From G963674685 sp964591275 (GTDB lineage: Bacteria; Lernaellota; Lernaellaia; JACKCT01): a DNA stretch of 24,868 bases. Positions within the stretch are counted from its first letter, which is position 1, and each line of letters begins with the position of its first letter. The stretch lies in assembly GCA_964591275.1 (NCBI GenBank), contig CAZQAE010000072.1, positions 1 to 24,868 on the forward strand, given 5' to 3'. Made by a program: the position numbers and the translations under genes. The notes below the pieces were generated by a model. That model searched no databases and was not told where the DNA came from. It saw only the letters and a list, made by a program, of their open reading frames with translations. Positions 6,967-14,617 of this stretch are shown piece after piece.

Positions 6967-7581
6967 ATGGTTGAAAAAAAAGGCGCAAACAAGCGCTTGG
7001 ACAAAAAAGCAAAGTATGAGACTATCCTGAAATCGGCGGTGAAGGTTTTTGCCAAGAACGGTTTTCACAACTCGACAATCAGCGAGATCGCCAAGGCCGC
7101 TGGCGTGGCGGACGGAACGATCTACCTGTATTTTCGAAACAAGGACGACATTCTCATCAGGCTCTTCGAGGATCGGATGGATGCCGCCATCGGCGAGTTT
7201 AAGAAAACTCTTGGCAATGTGGACGACCCGGTGATCAGACTGGAAATTTTCATCAGTCGCTACATTGAATACATGGAAAAACGGCGTGCTTTGGCGGAAG
7301 TGATTTCCGTGGAGCTTCGTCAATCGCATAAATTCATGAAAGAATATGTGCCCGTCAAATTTGCCGAGTTCCTAAATTTGCTTTCGGAAATTGTAAAAGA
7401 TGGCATCAAAAAAGGAATCTTTCACTCCGACATCAAGCCGGAAATCGTGAAACGGGCGATTTTCGGAGCTTTGGACGAGATGGTTCTTTACTGGGTGCTC
7501 ACGCCCAAGCCGAAATATACGCCGGTGGAAATCGCCGACAATCTCAAAACCATGGTTATTGAAGGACTCAGAACGCGATAA
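6967..7581 (+). CDS. TetR-family transcriptional regulator (FadR-like)
   Basis: A 204-residue regulator. Residues about 15-61 form the TetR helix-turn-helix (ILKSAVKVFAKNGFHNSTIS, then EIAKAAGVADGTIYLYFRNK), with the family-typical GT-IY-YF signature. The C-terminal ligand-binding domain resembles regulators of fatty-acid and acyl-CoA metabolism, which release DNA on binding acyl-CoA. An AAGG Shine-Dalgarno precedes the ATG. Only 34 bp separate its stop from etfB, so it is probably co-transcribed with etfBA. The 38-bp palindrome upstream is the obvious candidate operator. Regulating ETF supply in response to acyl-CoA is inferred from context and family; the effector is unknown. Confidence 0.88.
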   Translation: MVEKKGANKRLDKKAKYETILKSAVKVFAKNGFHNSTISEIAKAAGVADGTIYLYFRNKDDILIRLFEDRMDAAIGEFKKTLGNVDDPVIRLEIFISRYIEYMEKRRALAEVISVELRQSHKFMKEYVPVKFAEFLNLLSEIVKDGIKKGIFHSDIKPEIVKRAIFGALDEMVLYWVLTPKPKYTPVEIADNLKTMVIEGLRTR

Positions 7582-7615
7582 TAATTTTGCTAAAACGCCA
7601 AATAGGAGGTTTGTT

Positions 7616-8368
7616 GTGAACATCGTTGTTTTCTGCAAGCAGGTTCCCGACACCGAAAGCCGTATAAAGCTGACGGGAGACGGTTCCGAATTCGACATGG
7701 ACGGAATCAAATGGATTCTGAATCCCTATGATGAATACGCCGTCGAAGAAGCCCTGAAAATCAAAGAAGCCGGCAACGCCGACAAAGTCACGGTCGTGAG
7801 CCTGGGACCGGACCGCGTTGTCGAGGCTGTCCGCAGCGCTCTGGCAATGGGTGCCGACGACGCAGTGCACGTCAAAGTCGACGAGCGCCTCGGTGATCCG
7901 CTTTCAGTCGCCAAAGCCCTGGTCGCTGCGGTCAAGGACCTGGATTACGGCCTAATTCTCTCGGGTTGCCGCGCTGTGGATGAAGACATGTTTGCGGTTC
8001 CGTGCATGACGGCTGAACTGCTGGGAATCGGGCAGGCCCACGAAGTGAGCAAGCTCGAGGTCGCAGACGAAAAAATCAAGGCGTTCCGCGACATTGAGGG
8101 CGGCGCCAAACAGGTTGTGGAGGGCGATGCGCCGATGCTCGTCACCTGCACAAAGGGCATCAATGAGCCCCGCTACGCCAGTCTTCCGGGCATCATGAAA
8201 GCCAAACGCAAACCGGTCAAAGCTGTTGACGCCGAATCCGGCGATGCCAAGTGCGCAATCGTCTCATGCACGCTGCCCGAAGAGCGTCAGGCCGGAAAAG
8301 TGTTTGAAGGCGTTGAGAAGGTGGCGGAAGTTGTTCAACTTCTTCGCAGTGAAGCGAAGGTTATATAA
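7616..8368 (+). CDS. etfB: Electron transfer flavoprotein, beta subunit
   Basis: A 250-residue EtfB, the AMP-binding subunit of the ETF heterodimer that accepts electrons from acyl-CoA dehydrogenases. The N-terminus NIVVFCKQVPDTES and the segment LNPYDEYAVEEAL (residues about 37-49) are family signatures, as is the internal VSLGPDR. I chose the GTG at 7616: a perfect AGGAGG ends 6 bases before it and the protein then starts at the conserved NIVV. An ATG further upstream at 7559 overlaps tetR and adds residues foreign to the family. It is followed by etfA after 18 bp. No fixC or fixX neighbour is seen, so a bifurcating Fix-type ETF is less likely than a conventional one feeding the membrane oxidoreductase downstream. 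Confidence 0.95.
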   Translation: MNIVVFCKQVPDTESRIKLTGDGSEFDMDGIKWILNPYDEYAVEEALKIKEAGNADKVTVVSLGPDRVVEAVRSALAMGADDAVHVKVDERLGDPLSVAKALVAAVKDLDYGLILSGCRAVDEDMFAVPCMTAELLGIGQAHEVSKLEVADEKIKAFRDIEGGAKQVVEGDAPMLVTCTKGINEPRYASLPGIMKAKRKPVKAVDAESGDAKCAIVSCTLPEERQAGKVFEGVEKVAEVVQLLRSEAKVI

Positions 8369-8386
8369 TTGGAAAGGAGCTTTGAA

Positions 8387-9358
8387 ATGTCGAACGTATT
8401 AATAGTCGCTGAAGTGAAGGGCTCTGAACCGAAAAAGGTTTCCTATGAGCTTTTGACGCTCGCGAAAAGCATGGCCGGCGATCTGGGCGGAGCCGTTTCC
8501 GCGCTGGTGATCGGCAATGATCTGGGCGCCGTCGCAGATAAACTCGCCGCTTACGGCGCGGCAAAAGTGTACGTCGCCGACGGAGTGAGCAAATATAACA
8601 CCGAAGGCTTTGCAAAAATCGTAAACGATGTCGTGGGACAAGAGTCTCCCGGAGTCGTCCTTTTTGGCGCCACATCCATGGGCCGCGACCTTGCGCCGCG
8701 CCTGGCCGCCAGGATCGACGCCGGATTCGTCGCCGATTGCATCGAAGCGAAAGTCGTTGACGGCAAAGTCCAGGCTACGCATCCCATGTTTGCCGGAAAC
8801 GGATTTGCCACAATAGCGTTCAACGCCGAACCCGCGGTCGTCAGCATCCGTCCCAATATCATCGCTGTTAGCGATGCCGGTGCCGGCACCGCGGAAACCG
8901 TCAGCGTAGCCGCTGATTTTGGCGATGTTAAAGCGCAGGTCGTTGAGGAGATCGCCGGCGAGTCGGCTCGCCCGGACCTCACCGAAGCCGACCGAATCAT
9001 TTCCGGTGGTCGCGCGATGAAGAGCAAAGAAAACTTCAAGATTCTCGAAGACATGGCCGACGTCATCGGCGCCAGCGTCGGGGCTTCCCGCGCGGCCGTG
9101 GACGCAGGCTACGCCGACCAGTCCATCCAGGTCGGGCAGACCGGAAAAACGGTCAACCCATCGCTGTACATGGCCTTTGGCATCAGCGGAGCCATCCAGC
9201 ACATGGCCGGCATGCGGACGTCGAAAGTCATCGTGGCCGTCAATAAGGACCCCGAAGCGCCCATTTTCCAGAAAGCGGATTACGGCATCGTGGCCGACCT
9301 TTTCGAGGTGACCCCGGTTATGACGGAAGAGCTGAAAAAAATTGTGGCTGAAGGCTGA
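8387..9358 (+). CDS. etfA: Electron transfer flavoprotein, alpha subunit
   Basis: A 323-residue EtfA, the FAD-binding partner of EtfB. The N-terminal half has the ETF fold starting MSNVLIVAEVKG. The C-terminal FAD domain shows SGGRAM (about 206), GASRAAVDAGY, QVGQTGKTV (about 247) and GISGAIQHMAG (about 264), then APIFQKADYGIVAD. The ATG at 8387 was chosen over an in-frame TTG at 8369, because AAAGGAG sits 7 bases before it. It lies 18 bp after etfB in the same operon. A G/C-rich hairpin follows at 9403-9429, then the oxidoreductase gene. It works in the cytoplasm as electron carrier between acyl-CoA dehydrogenases and the membrane. Confidence 0.95.
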   Translation: MSNVLIVAEVKGSEPKKVSYELLTLAKSMAGDLGGAVSALVIGNDLGAVADKLAAYGAAKVYVADGVSKYNTEGFAKIVNDVVGQESPGVVLFGATSMGRDLAPRLAARIDAGFVADCIEAKVVDGKVQATHPMFAGNGFATIAFNAEPAVVSIRPNIIAVSDAGAGTAETVSVAADFGDVKAQVVEEIAGESARPDLTEADRIISGGRAMKSKENFKILEDMADVIGASVGASRAAVDAGYADQSIQVGQTGKTVNPSLYMAFGISGAIQHMAGMRTSKVIVAVNKDPEAPIFQKADYGIVADLFEVTPVMTEELKKIVAEG

Positions 9359-9402
9359 TTTAGCCCTTGGCCCTTTTCATAAAATAAAAGTATTCGCGCC
9401 GG

Positions 9403-9431
9403 AAGGCGGGGCGGCATTCACCCCGCCTTTC
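9403..9431 (+). terminator. Probable terminator or attenuator after etfA
   Basis: AAGGCGGGG (9403-9411) pairs with CCCCGCCTT (9421-9429), loop 9 bases. Only a short T-run follows (CTTTCGG), so termination may be partial and allow some read-through into the oxidoreductase gene at 9593. Confidence 0.55.
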
Positions 9432-9592
9432 GGTATTATCGCTTCGCATTGTTCACGCATGCCGCAGGGCGATCGTCGTACGCAAGACCTGACGATGATG
9501 AGGAATCCTTCGTCCGGTTCGGCGGATTGCGTTGGGCGATCCGGTTTTCGCAAAACGTTGTGGGTTAATTCAATGGCCGGGAGGAGAATTTT

Positions 9593-11734
9593 ATGGAGTT
9601 GAACTTTTCGACAAACAACATGGTCCTGTTCACCGTTATGATTTTGGCGGGGCTTGCGATCTTTGGCTACGTCATGTATCGGCGCTTTTTGCTTATGACG
9701 AAAGGGCCTGGCGAGAATCGTTTTGATCAGATCCCGAAGAGGATCGCAGCCGCGCTCAAGTTCGGTTTTTTCCAGGGCCGCATGCCCAGGGAAAAGCAGG
9801 CCGGATACTTTCATATCTTCATTTTCAGTGGATTTATGGTGCTGTCGATACGCTCCACGATCATCTTCGGCATGGCTTATGGCGGATCGGAATTCGGCCT
9901 GGAAATGATTCCCATTGTTGGTTCTTTTTTCAACATTCTCTACGGCCTGTTGAAAGACCTTGTTGTGATCGGCGTGTTGATCGGTTGCGTGGGTTTTGCC
10001 TATCGTCGCCTGATTTCCAAGCCGCCGCGCATGCAAAACGTGCCGCAGCTTGAGCCGGTGGTGATTCTGTGCTGGATCGCCGGCCTCATGTTTGCCGACA
10101 TGCTGCTCGAAGGCGGATACATCGCCTGGGCCAATGCCAACGGAGCGCATGTGCCGCCAATCGCCTTGGGCATGTTGTGGACGCCGCTGTTCACGCCGGA
10201 AAGCGGCGGAACCATGTTTAAGGTGATGATCTGGATTCATAGTTTCATGATCCTCGCTTTCCTGAACTATCTGCCTTTCGGAAAACACTTCCACGTCATC
10301 ACCGGCATCCCGAATGTGTTTTTCATGAACCTGAAACCCAAGGGCCGCGTGACACCCATCGAGGACCTGGAAGGCAAATTTGAGAGGATGGAAGAGGAAC
10401 CGGACCTTCCCATCGGCATCGCCCAATTCGAGGACCTTCACTGGAAACAGGTCATGGACATTTACTCCTGCACCGAGTGTGGCCGGTGCGTGCCGCAGTG
10501 CCCCGCCTTTTCCACGGACAAGCCCCTGTCGCTTCGGGATATGAATAAGGCTATCAAAAAGCATATGTACGCCAAGGAACCCTACCTCATCGGGCCTTCA
10601 ATGCCGCTGAAAAAGAGTGGAGGACTCAAGGAATGGGGAGAAGAAATGCTCGCCACCGGCGCCGTCACCGCGGAAACGATCTGGTCGTGCACGCTGTGCG
10701 GCGACTGCGAGGAACGTTGCCCGGTGCTGATCGAACAGGTGCCGCGCATCATACAGATGCGCCAGTACATGGCCATGATCACCGGCGAGATTCCCACGGA
10801 GATCGCCAACTTCTTCAAGGGCATCGAGCGAAACTCGAACCCCTGGGGTCTGTCGCCCGACAAGCGCGCCGACTGGATAACCAAGGGCGGCGAGGACTTT
10901 ACGGTCAAACAATTCAGTGAGTTGACGCCCGAGGAATTGGAGGAGATCGAGTATTGCTACTTCGTGGGCTGCATGGGCTCATTTGACGATCAGGCACAGA
11001 AAACCACCATCGCCCTGTGCAAAATCCTCAATGCGGCGGGCGTGAAATACGCGGTCCTGGGCATCGAGGAACAGTGCAACGGCGAAACCGCGCGGCGCCT
11101 GGGCAACGAGTACCTGGGCCAGATGCTCACGGTGATGAACATTCAGACTTTCATGAACTACGGCGTGAAAAAGATCGTTGCCAACTGCCCGCACTGCTTC
11201 AACACGCTGGCCAACGAGTATCCTGATTTCATGGAACAGGCCCGCTCAACGCACGACGACAAGGCCGTTGCGGCCAAGTATGAAGGCGTCAAAAACTTCG
11301 AGGTTGTGCATGCCAATGAACTGGTGCGCAAACTCATCGCCGAAGGCAAAATCAAAGTGAAGAAAAACGCTGATCTCGGCGGCGTTGCCTATCACGATTC
11401 CTGCTTCCTGGGTCGGTACAACAATATCTATGAACCCCAGCGGGAAATGATCGAACTGGCCGGCGGCAAGGTGCTGGAACCCAAACTCAGCGGAGTCGGT
11501 TCCTACTGCTGCGGCGCGGGCGGTGGGCGAATGTGGGTGGAAGAACATCAGCCGCGCGTGAACACCGAGCGATTCAAACAGCTTTACGCCGACTGCAACG
11601 AGCCCAAGACCATCGGCGTTTCATGCCCGTTTTGCATGACCATGTTGGTGGATGGCTCCAAGGACGAAGGAAAAGACGACAAGGTCAAGATCATGGACGT
11701 CATGCAGATCGTGGCCGATAACATGGAAAGTTAG
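9593..11734 (+). CDS. Membrane-bound EtfAB:quinone oxidoreductase-type Fe-S protein (cytochrome b + HdrD-like)
   Basis: A 713-residue fusion. Residues 1 to about 245 carry several membrane segments with histidines (FHIFIF, WIHSF, GKHFH) suited to b-heme binding, as in the NarI-like domain. Then follow two [4Fe-4S] motifs, CTECGRCVPQCP (C293, 296, 299, 303) and CTLCGDCEERCP (C366, 369, 372, 376), and two HdrD-type cysteine-rich CCG modules (CYFVGCMG from C455 with NCPHC; HDSCFLG, YCCGAGGG at 639-640, SCPFC). This architecture is that of the EMO family, which oxidises reduced ETF and reduces (methyl)menaquinone in beta-oxidising and syntrophic bacteria. The neighbouring etfBA supports this. GGGAGGAG lies 6 bases before the ATG. 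A heterodisulfide-type partner other than ETF remains possible. Confidence 0.85.
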   Translation: MELNFSTNNMVLFTVMILAGLAIFGYVMYRRFLLMTKGPGENRFDQIPKRIAAALKFGFFQGRMPREKQAGYFHIFIFSGFMVLSIRSTIIFGMAYGGSEFGLEMIPIVGSFFNILYGLLKDLVVIGVLIGCVGFAYRRLISKPPRMQNVPQLEPVVILCWIAGLMFADMLLEGGYIAWANANGAHVPPIALGMLWTPLFTPESGGTMFKVMIWIHSFMILAFLNYLPFGKHFHVITGIPNVFFMNLKPKGRVTPIEDLEGKFERMEEEPDLPIGIAQFEDLHWKQVMDIYSCTECGRCVPQCPAFSTDKPLSLRDMNKAIKKHMYAKEPYLIGPSMPLKKSGGLKEWGEEMLATGAVTAETIWSCTLCGDCEERCPVLIEQVPRIIQMRQYMAMITGEIPTEIANFFKGIERNSNPWGLSPDKRADWITKGGEDFTVKQFSELTPEELEEIEYCYFVGCMGSFDDQAQKTTIALCKILNAAGVKYAVLGIEEQCNGETARRLGNEYLGQMLTVMNIQTFMNYGVKKIVANCPHCFNTLANEYPDFMEQARSTHDDKAVAAKYEGVKNFEVVHANELVRKLIAEGKIKVKKNADLGGVAYHDSCFLGRYNNIYEPQREMIELAGGKVLEPKLSGVGSYCCGAGGGRMWVEEHQPRVNTERFKQLYADCNEPKTIGVSCPFCMTMLVDGSKDEGKDDKVKIMDVMQIVADNMES

Positions 11735-11764
11735 ATTCGTCGAAAATTCTGACAGAAATTTTTC

Positions 11765-11794
11765 CCCGGGCGGACCCTGTTCGCCCGGGAATTT
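11765..11794 (+). terminator. Probable terminator after the oxidoreductase gene
   Basis: CCCGGGCG (11765-11772) pairs with CGCCCGGG (11782-11789) around nine bases, followed by AATTT, 30 bp after the stop codon. The stem is strong and the tail is weak. Confidence 0.6.
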
Positions 11795-11876
11795 AACGTT
11801 TTTCAAAGCTTTCCAAGTTCTTGCTTTTTCATTGACCTCATTTGGTCCATGACTCCCTGAAGCAGGCGGAATTTCC

Positions 11877-12020
11877 TCAATCCCCCGGCTTGTATCCCAC
11901 TTCTTGAAGCGCTGCGGAGATATTGGTTTTGCTGAAACCGTCGCCGTAGATGTCGACGCGTAAGCTTTCAAGATTCACATCGGCTCGCGTGACGCCGGGC
12001 ATGGATTCGATGGTGTTTTT
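11877..12020 (-). pseudogene. Orphan fragment of the permease HMA domain (duplicated C-terminus)
   Basis: Read on the minus strand, this encodes 47 codons and a stop that match the last 47 codons of the permease at 13100-14332. By my alignment 134 of 144 bases are identical and 41 of 47 residues are kept (e.g. NTIESMPGVTRADVNLES in both). Similarity begins at the shared stop codon and ends abruptly at a run of T/A bases, just before where the metal-binding MTCGKC would lie. The fragment therefore lacks the metal site, the transporter body and a start codon. It is a remnant of duplication, not a working gene. Together with the intact copy it flanks the ankyrin gene as direct repeats. Confidence 0.85.
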
Positions 12021-12216
12021 TTCTCCAATCAATTGCCTGCGTGATTGTATTGCTCAAAATGATAAGGCTTCTTTACATCTGAAAAACCTTTCCTCAGTCG
12101 CCGCCGTCATTCGTGCAAGAAACACGATTCGAGCTATGAAGTCGCGAATGAATCAATTACAATAGTTCGGTGAAGTTTCACGCGTTTAAAAACAATCTAA
12201 TACGAAAGGCATCAGC

Positions 12217-13053
12217 ATGAAGGTCAGGATTCCGACCCTTATTTTCGTCGTGTTCGTTTTTTCAATGATTGCGTGGAACCCGGCGCACGCTGGTTCCCTG
12301 TATGACGCCGCAAAATCCGGCGATGTAAAAAAGCTCCAGGCTGTGATTCAATCGGGCGCTGATATCAACGAGAAAGGCGCCGAAGGCAACACGCCGCTGC
12401 ATATGGCCGTCAGGGGCCAGCGTGTGGAAATCGTCAAACTCATTTTGTCTGCTGATGCTGATGTCAACGCGACAAACAACTACCAGGCAACTCCGCTGCA
12501 CGACGCCGCCTGGGCCGGGAACACCACCTTCGTTAATCTGCTCATGGCGCGCGGCGCTGATCTCAACGCGCGAAACAACGTTGGCGAAACGCCTCTTTAT
12601 AACGCCGCGGCAAACGGCAACCTGGCCACGGTGCGGGCGCTGGAAAAAAATAAAGCCAAAGTCGATTCGGTCACGAACGACGGCGAAACCGCGCTTCAGG
12701 CCGCTGCGGCCAGGGGCAAGGAACGCATGGCGGCGTCGCTGCTGAAATACGGCGCCGACGTCAACGCCATGGATCGATGGGGGACACGCCCGATCCACGC
12801 GGCCTCAAGCTATCCTGAAATGATGCTCTTTCTCATCTACAACGACGCGGATATCAACGCGGCGGATGCGGAAGGAAACACGCCGCTGCACATCACATCC
12901 CGGAAGGGTTATATCAAGGTCGTCAGGGCGCTGGTGAGAAAAGGCGCAGCCTTAAACGAGAAAAACCAGGCGGGAAAAACGCCCCTGGCCCTGGCCGTTG
13001 AAAACAAGCACGGAAAAGTCGCCGAGCACCTACGCAAACACGGTGCAAAATAA
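12217..13053 (+). CDS. Secreted ankyrin-repeat protein
   Basis: A 278-residue protein with a Sec signal peptide (hydrophobic core, then AHA before Gly27) and about eight ankyrin repeats filling the mature chain. Repeat starts are recognisable at NTPLHMAV, ATPLHDAA, ETPLYNAA, ETALQAAA, TRPIHAAS, NTPLHITS and KTPLALAV, each with the G-ADVN/ADIN turn; a first degenerate repeat follows the signal peptide. Ankyrin repeats bind proteins, so a periplasmic protein-protein role is likely, but the partner is unknown. GAAAGG lies 7 bases before the ATG. The gene is single, oriented opposite to the permease, and enclosed by two direct copies of the permease 3' end, which suggests it arrived or was rearranged there. 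Small periplasmic ankyrin proteins near catalase or transporters are known elsewhere; no catalase is seen here. Confidence 0.85.
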   Translation: MKVRIPTLIFVVFVFSMIAWNPAHAGSLYDAAKSGDVKKLQAVIQSGADINEKGAEGNTPLHMAVRGQRVEIVKLILSADADVNATNNYQATPLHDAAWAGNTTFVNLLMARGADLNARNNVGETPLYNAAANGNLATVRALEKNKAKVDSVTNDGETALQAAAARGKERMAASLLKYGADVNAMDRWGTRPIHAASSYPEMMLFLIYNDADINAADAEGNTPLHITSRKGYIKVVRALVRKGAALNEKNQAGKTPLALAVENKHGKVAEHLRKHGAK

Positions 13054-13099
13054 TTGAAGCTATGTCGATATGATACGAAGCAATGCAAGCGTAGAGGCA

Positions 13100-14332
13100 T
13101 CAATCCCCCGGCTTGTACCCAGCTTTTTGAAGCGCTGCGGAAATATCGGTTTTGCTTAAACCGTCGCCGTAGATGTCGGCGCGTGAGCTTTCAAGATTCA
13201 CATCGGCTCGCGTGACGCCGGGCATGGATTCGATAGTGTTTTTCACCTTCGCCACGCATTTTCCGCAGGTCATGCCTTCCACTTTCAAGGTCAAATCGGC
13301 GTCGGCGTCCACGTCGGCGTGAAGGCGCGCCGTGATCCGTTTCCATAGTCTTCTTCCGATGAAAAAGGCCATGAGAGCGGAAATGAAAATGGCGCTGCTG
13401 ATGCCGAGCCAGGATGCGCCGCCGTGATGATGCATAACCATTTCAGACGCCGCGCCGCCCAGCACTCCGTCGAAAAGCAAACCAAAGGTCATGCTCATCA
13501 CCGCCACGACGCCCAGGTAGATGGCCAGAACGCGTCCGCCCAACGCCCGGTAAATCATTCCCACTGTCGCGATGTTGGTCGCCGGCCCGGCCATCAAAAA
13601 GACCAGCGCGGTTCCCAGCGGCATGCCCGCGCCGATCAGCGATGCGGCGATGGGCACGGAACTGGTCGTGCATACGTATAAGGGCATGGAGATCGCCAGG
13701 ACAAGAAACATCCCGCCGATTCCTTGCGTCCACTGCGCGCTTTTCATAAATCCATCGGGAACCAGTACGGCGATCAAGGCGGCAAGAACAACTCCGGCCG
13801 CCAGGTAGACATCCAGCATGGCGAAAAGGTCGAACACCGAATAACGGACGACTTCGACAATGCGCCGCCAAAAGCTTTTCGGAAGCTCGCTGATCGTGTT
13901 GAGCTTTTCCGGACTGGCGTCCTCTTTTTCCTCGGTGGCGTTGACCAAGACGCCGCCCAGCACTCCCGTGATAAAGGCGGCGAAGACTTTGAAGATAGCA
14001 AAAGGCCAGCCAAGGAAAGTTGCGGAAACAAGGATCGAATCCACGCCGGTCTGCGGCGTGCTGATAAGGAAACTCGTCGCCGCGCCTTTCGATGCGCCGT
14101 CGTTTTTCAACCCGATGGCCGTCGGCGCCACGCCGCAAGAGCATAGAGGCATGGGCACGCCGATTAGAGAGGCTTCCATCACGGAGCGCAAAGAACTCCC
14201 GCTCAAACGCCGCTTAATGAAGCGCGAAGGCAGGAAAACATGGATCACCCCCGCTATCAGAAGTCCAAAAATAAGCGGCGGCGAAAGCTCGATTAAAATT
14301 TCCCAGACTGAGATGAGTAATTGTTCCATCAT
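13100..14332 (-). CDS. Permease with C-terminal HMA domain (SO_0444-type Cu/Zn efflux, DUF318/YraQ family)
   Basis: A 410-residue inner-membrane protein with about eight to ten membrane segments and the family motif PMPLCSCGVAP (C64, C66), then a second PLYVCTTSSVPIA and FLMAGPATNIA, typical of the two-halved DUF318 permeases. A histidine stretch (MHHHGG) follows. Residues 347-410 are a heavy-metal-associated domain with the metal-binding MTCGKC (C356, C359). This layout matches the SO_0444-type proposed Cu/Zn exporters. The start is one of two successive ATG codons at 14332. Nearby metal regulator genes are not seen. Its last 47 codons are duplicated at 11877-12020. The metal specificity is inferred from family. 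Confidence 0.85.
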   Translation of the reverse strand: MMEQLLISVWEILIELSPPLIFGLLIAGVIHVFLPSRFIKRRLSGSSLRSVMEASLIGVPMPLCSCGVAPTAIGLKNDGASKGAATSFLISTPQTGVDSILVSATFLGWPFAIFKVFAAFITGVLGGVLVNATEEKEDASPEKLNTISELPKSFWRRIVEVVRYSVFDLFAMLDVYLAAGVVLAALIAVLVPDGFMKSAQWTQGIGGMFLVLAISMPLYVCTTSSVPIAASLIGAGMPLGTALVFLMAGPATNIATVGMIYRALGGRVLAIYLGVVAVMSMTFGLLFDGVLGGAASEMVMHHHGGASWLGISSAIFISALMAFFIGRRLWKRITARLHADVDADADLTLKVEGMTCGKCVAKVKNTIESMPGVTRADVNLESSRADIYGDGLSKTDISAALQKAGYKPGD

Positions 14333-14402
14333 GGCTTTCTTGCGTCCTTTCCCCGCAGGCGGTTAAGGTGGGGTTTTCCAAGAAACATATTAACCCACGT
14401 AG

Positions 14403-14609
14403 GTCGTTAAGGAATATGAGCTGGATCAGCATAACGAGATCAATGTTTTTGGCTTTGAAGAGAAAATACTAGAAAGTATCTATACCACATACCGCATAGC
14501 GCGTCAGTCCATCGCGGCGGTGGAAAGCGAGCAAGACCGGCTGCGAGGCGACCCGGCAAATGACTGGAGCATAACGGAAGAGCCTTTAGCTGCTATGGAA
14601 TCCCAATGA
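14403..14609 (+). pseudogene. Possible remnant of a coding region, unrecognised
   Basis: An open frame of 68 codons ending in TGA at 14607-14609 lacks any usual start codon at its beginning (stop TAG just upstream). Its composition is coding-like: charged and mixed, e.g. NEINVFGFEEKILES and QSIAAVESEQDRLRGDP, and it lies in the 285-bp gap between the permease and kamA. It could be the 3' end of a lost gene. I recognise no family, and chance cannot be excluded for so short a frame. Confidence 0.35.
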
Positions 14610-14617
14610 CCAGGCAG

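Noticed and set aside
9377..10564. Long minus-strand open frame (395 codons) across etfA-oxidoreductase gap and the start of the oxidoreductase
   Set aside because: It lies antisense to the membrane oxidoreductase, whose domains are unambiguous. Its product is His/Arg-rich and matches no family, as is usual for antisense frames in GC-rich genes.
11621..11971. Minus-strand 116-codon open frame overlapping the HMA fragment
   Set aside because: It reads the duplicated HMA segment in the wrong frame and runs antisense into the oxidoreductase 3' end; the HMA frame is the meaningful one.
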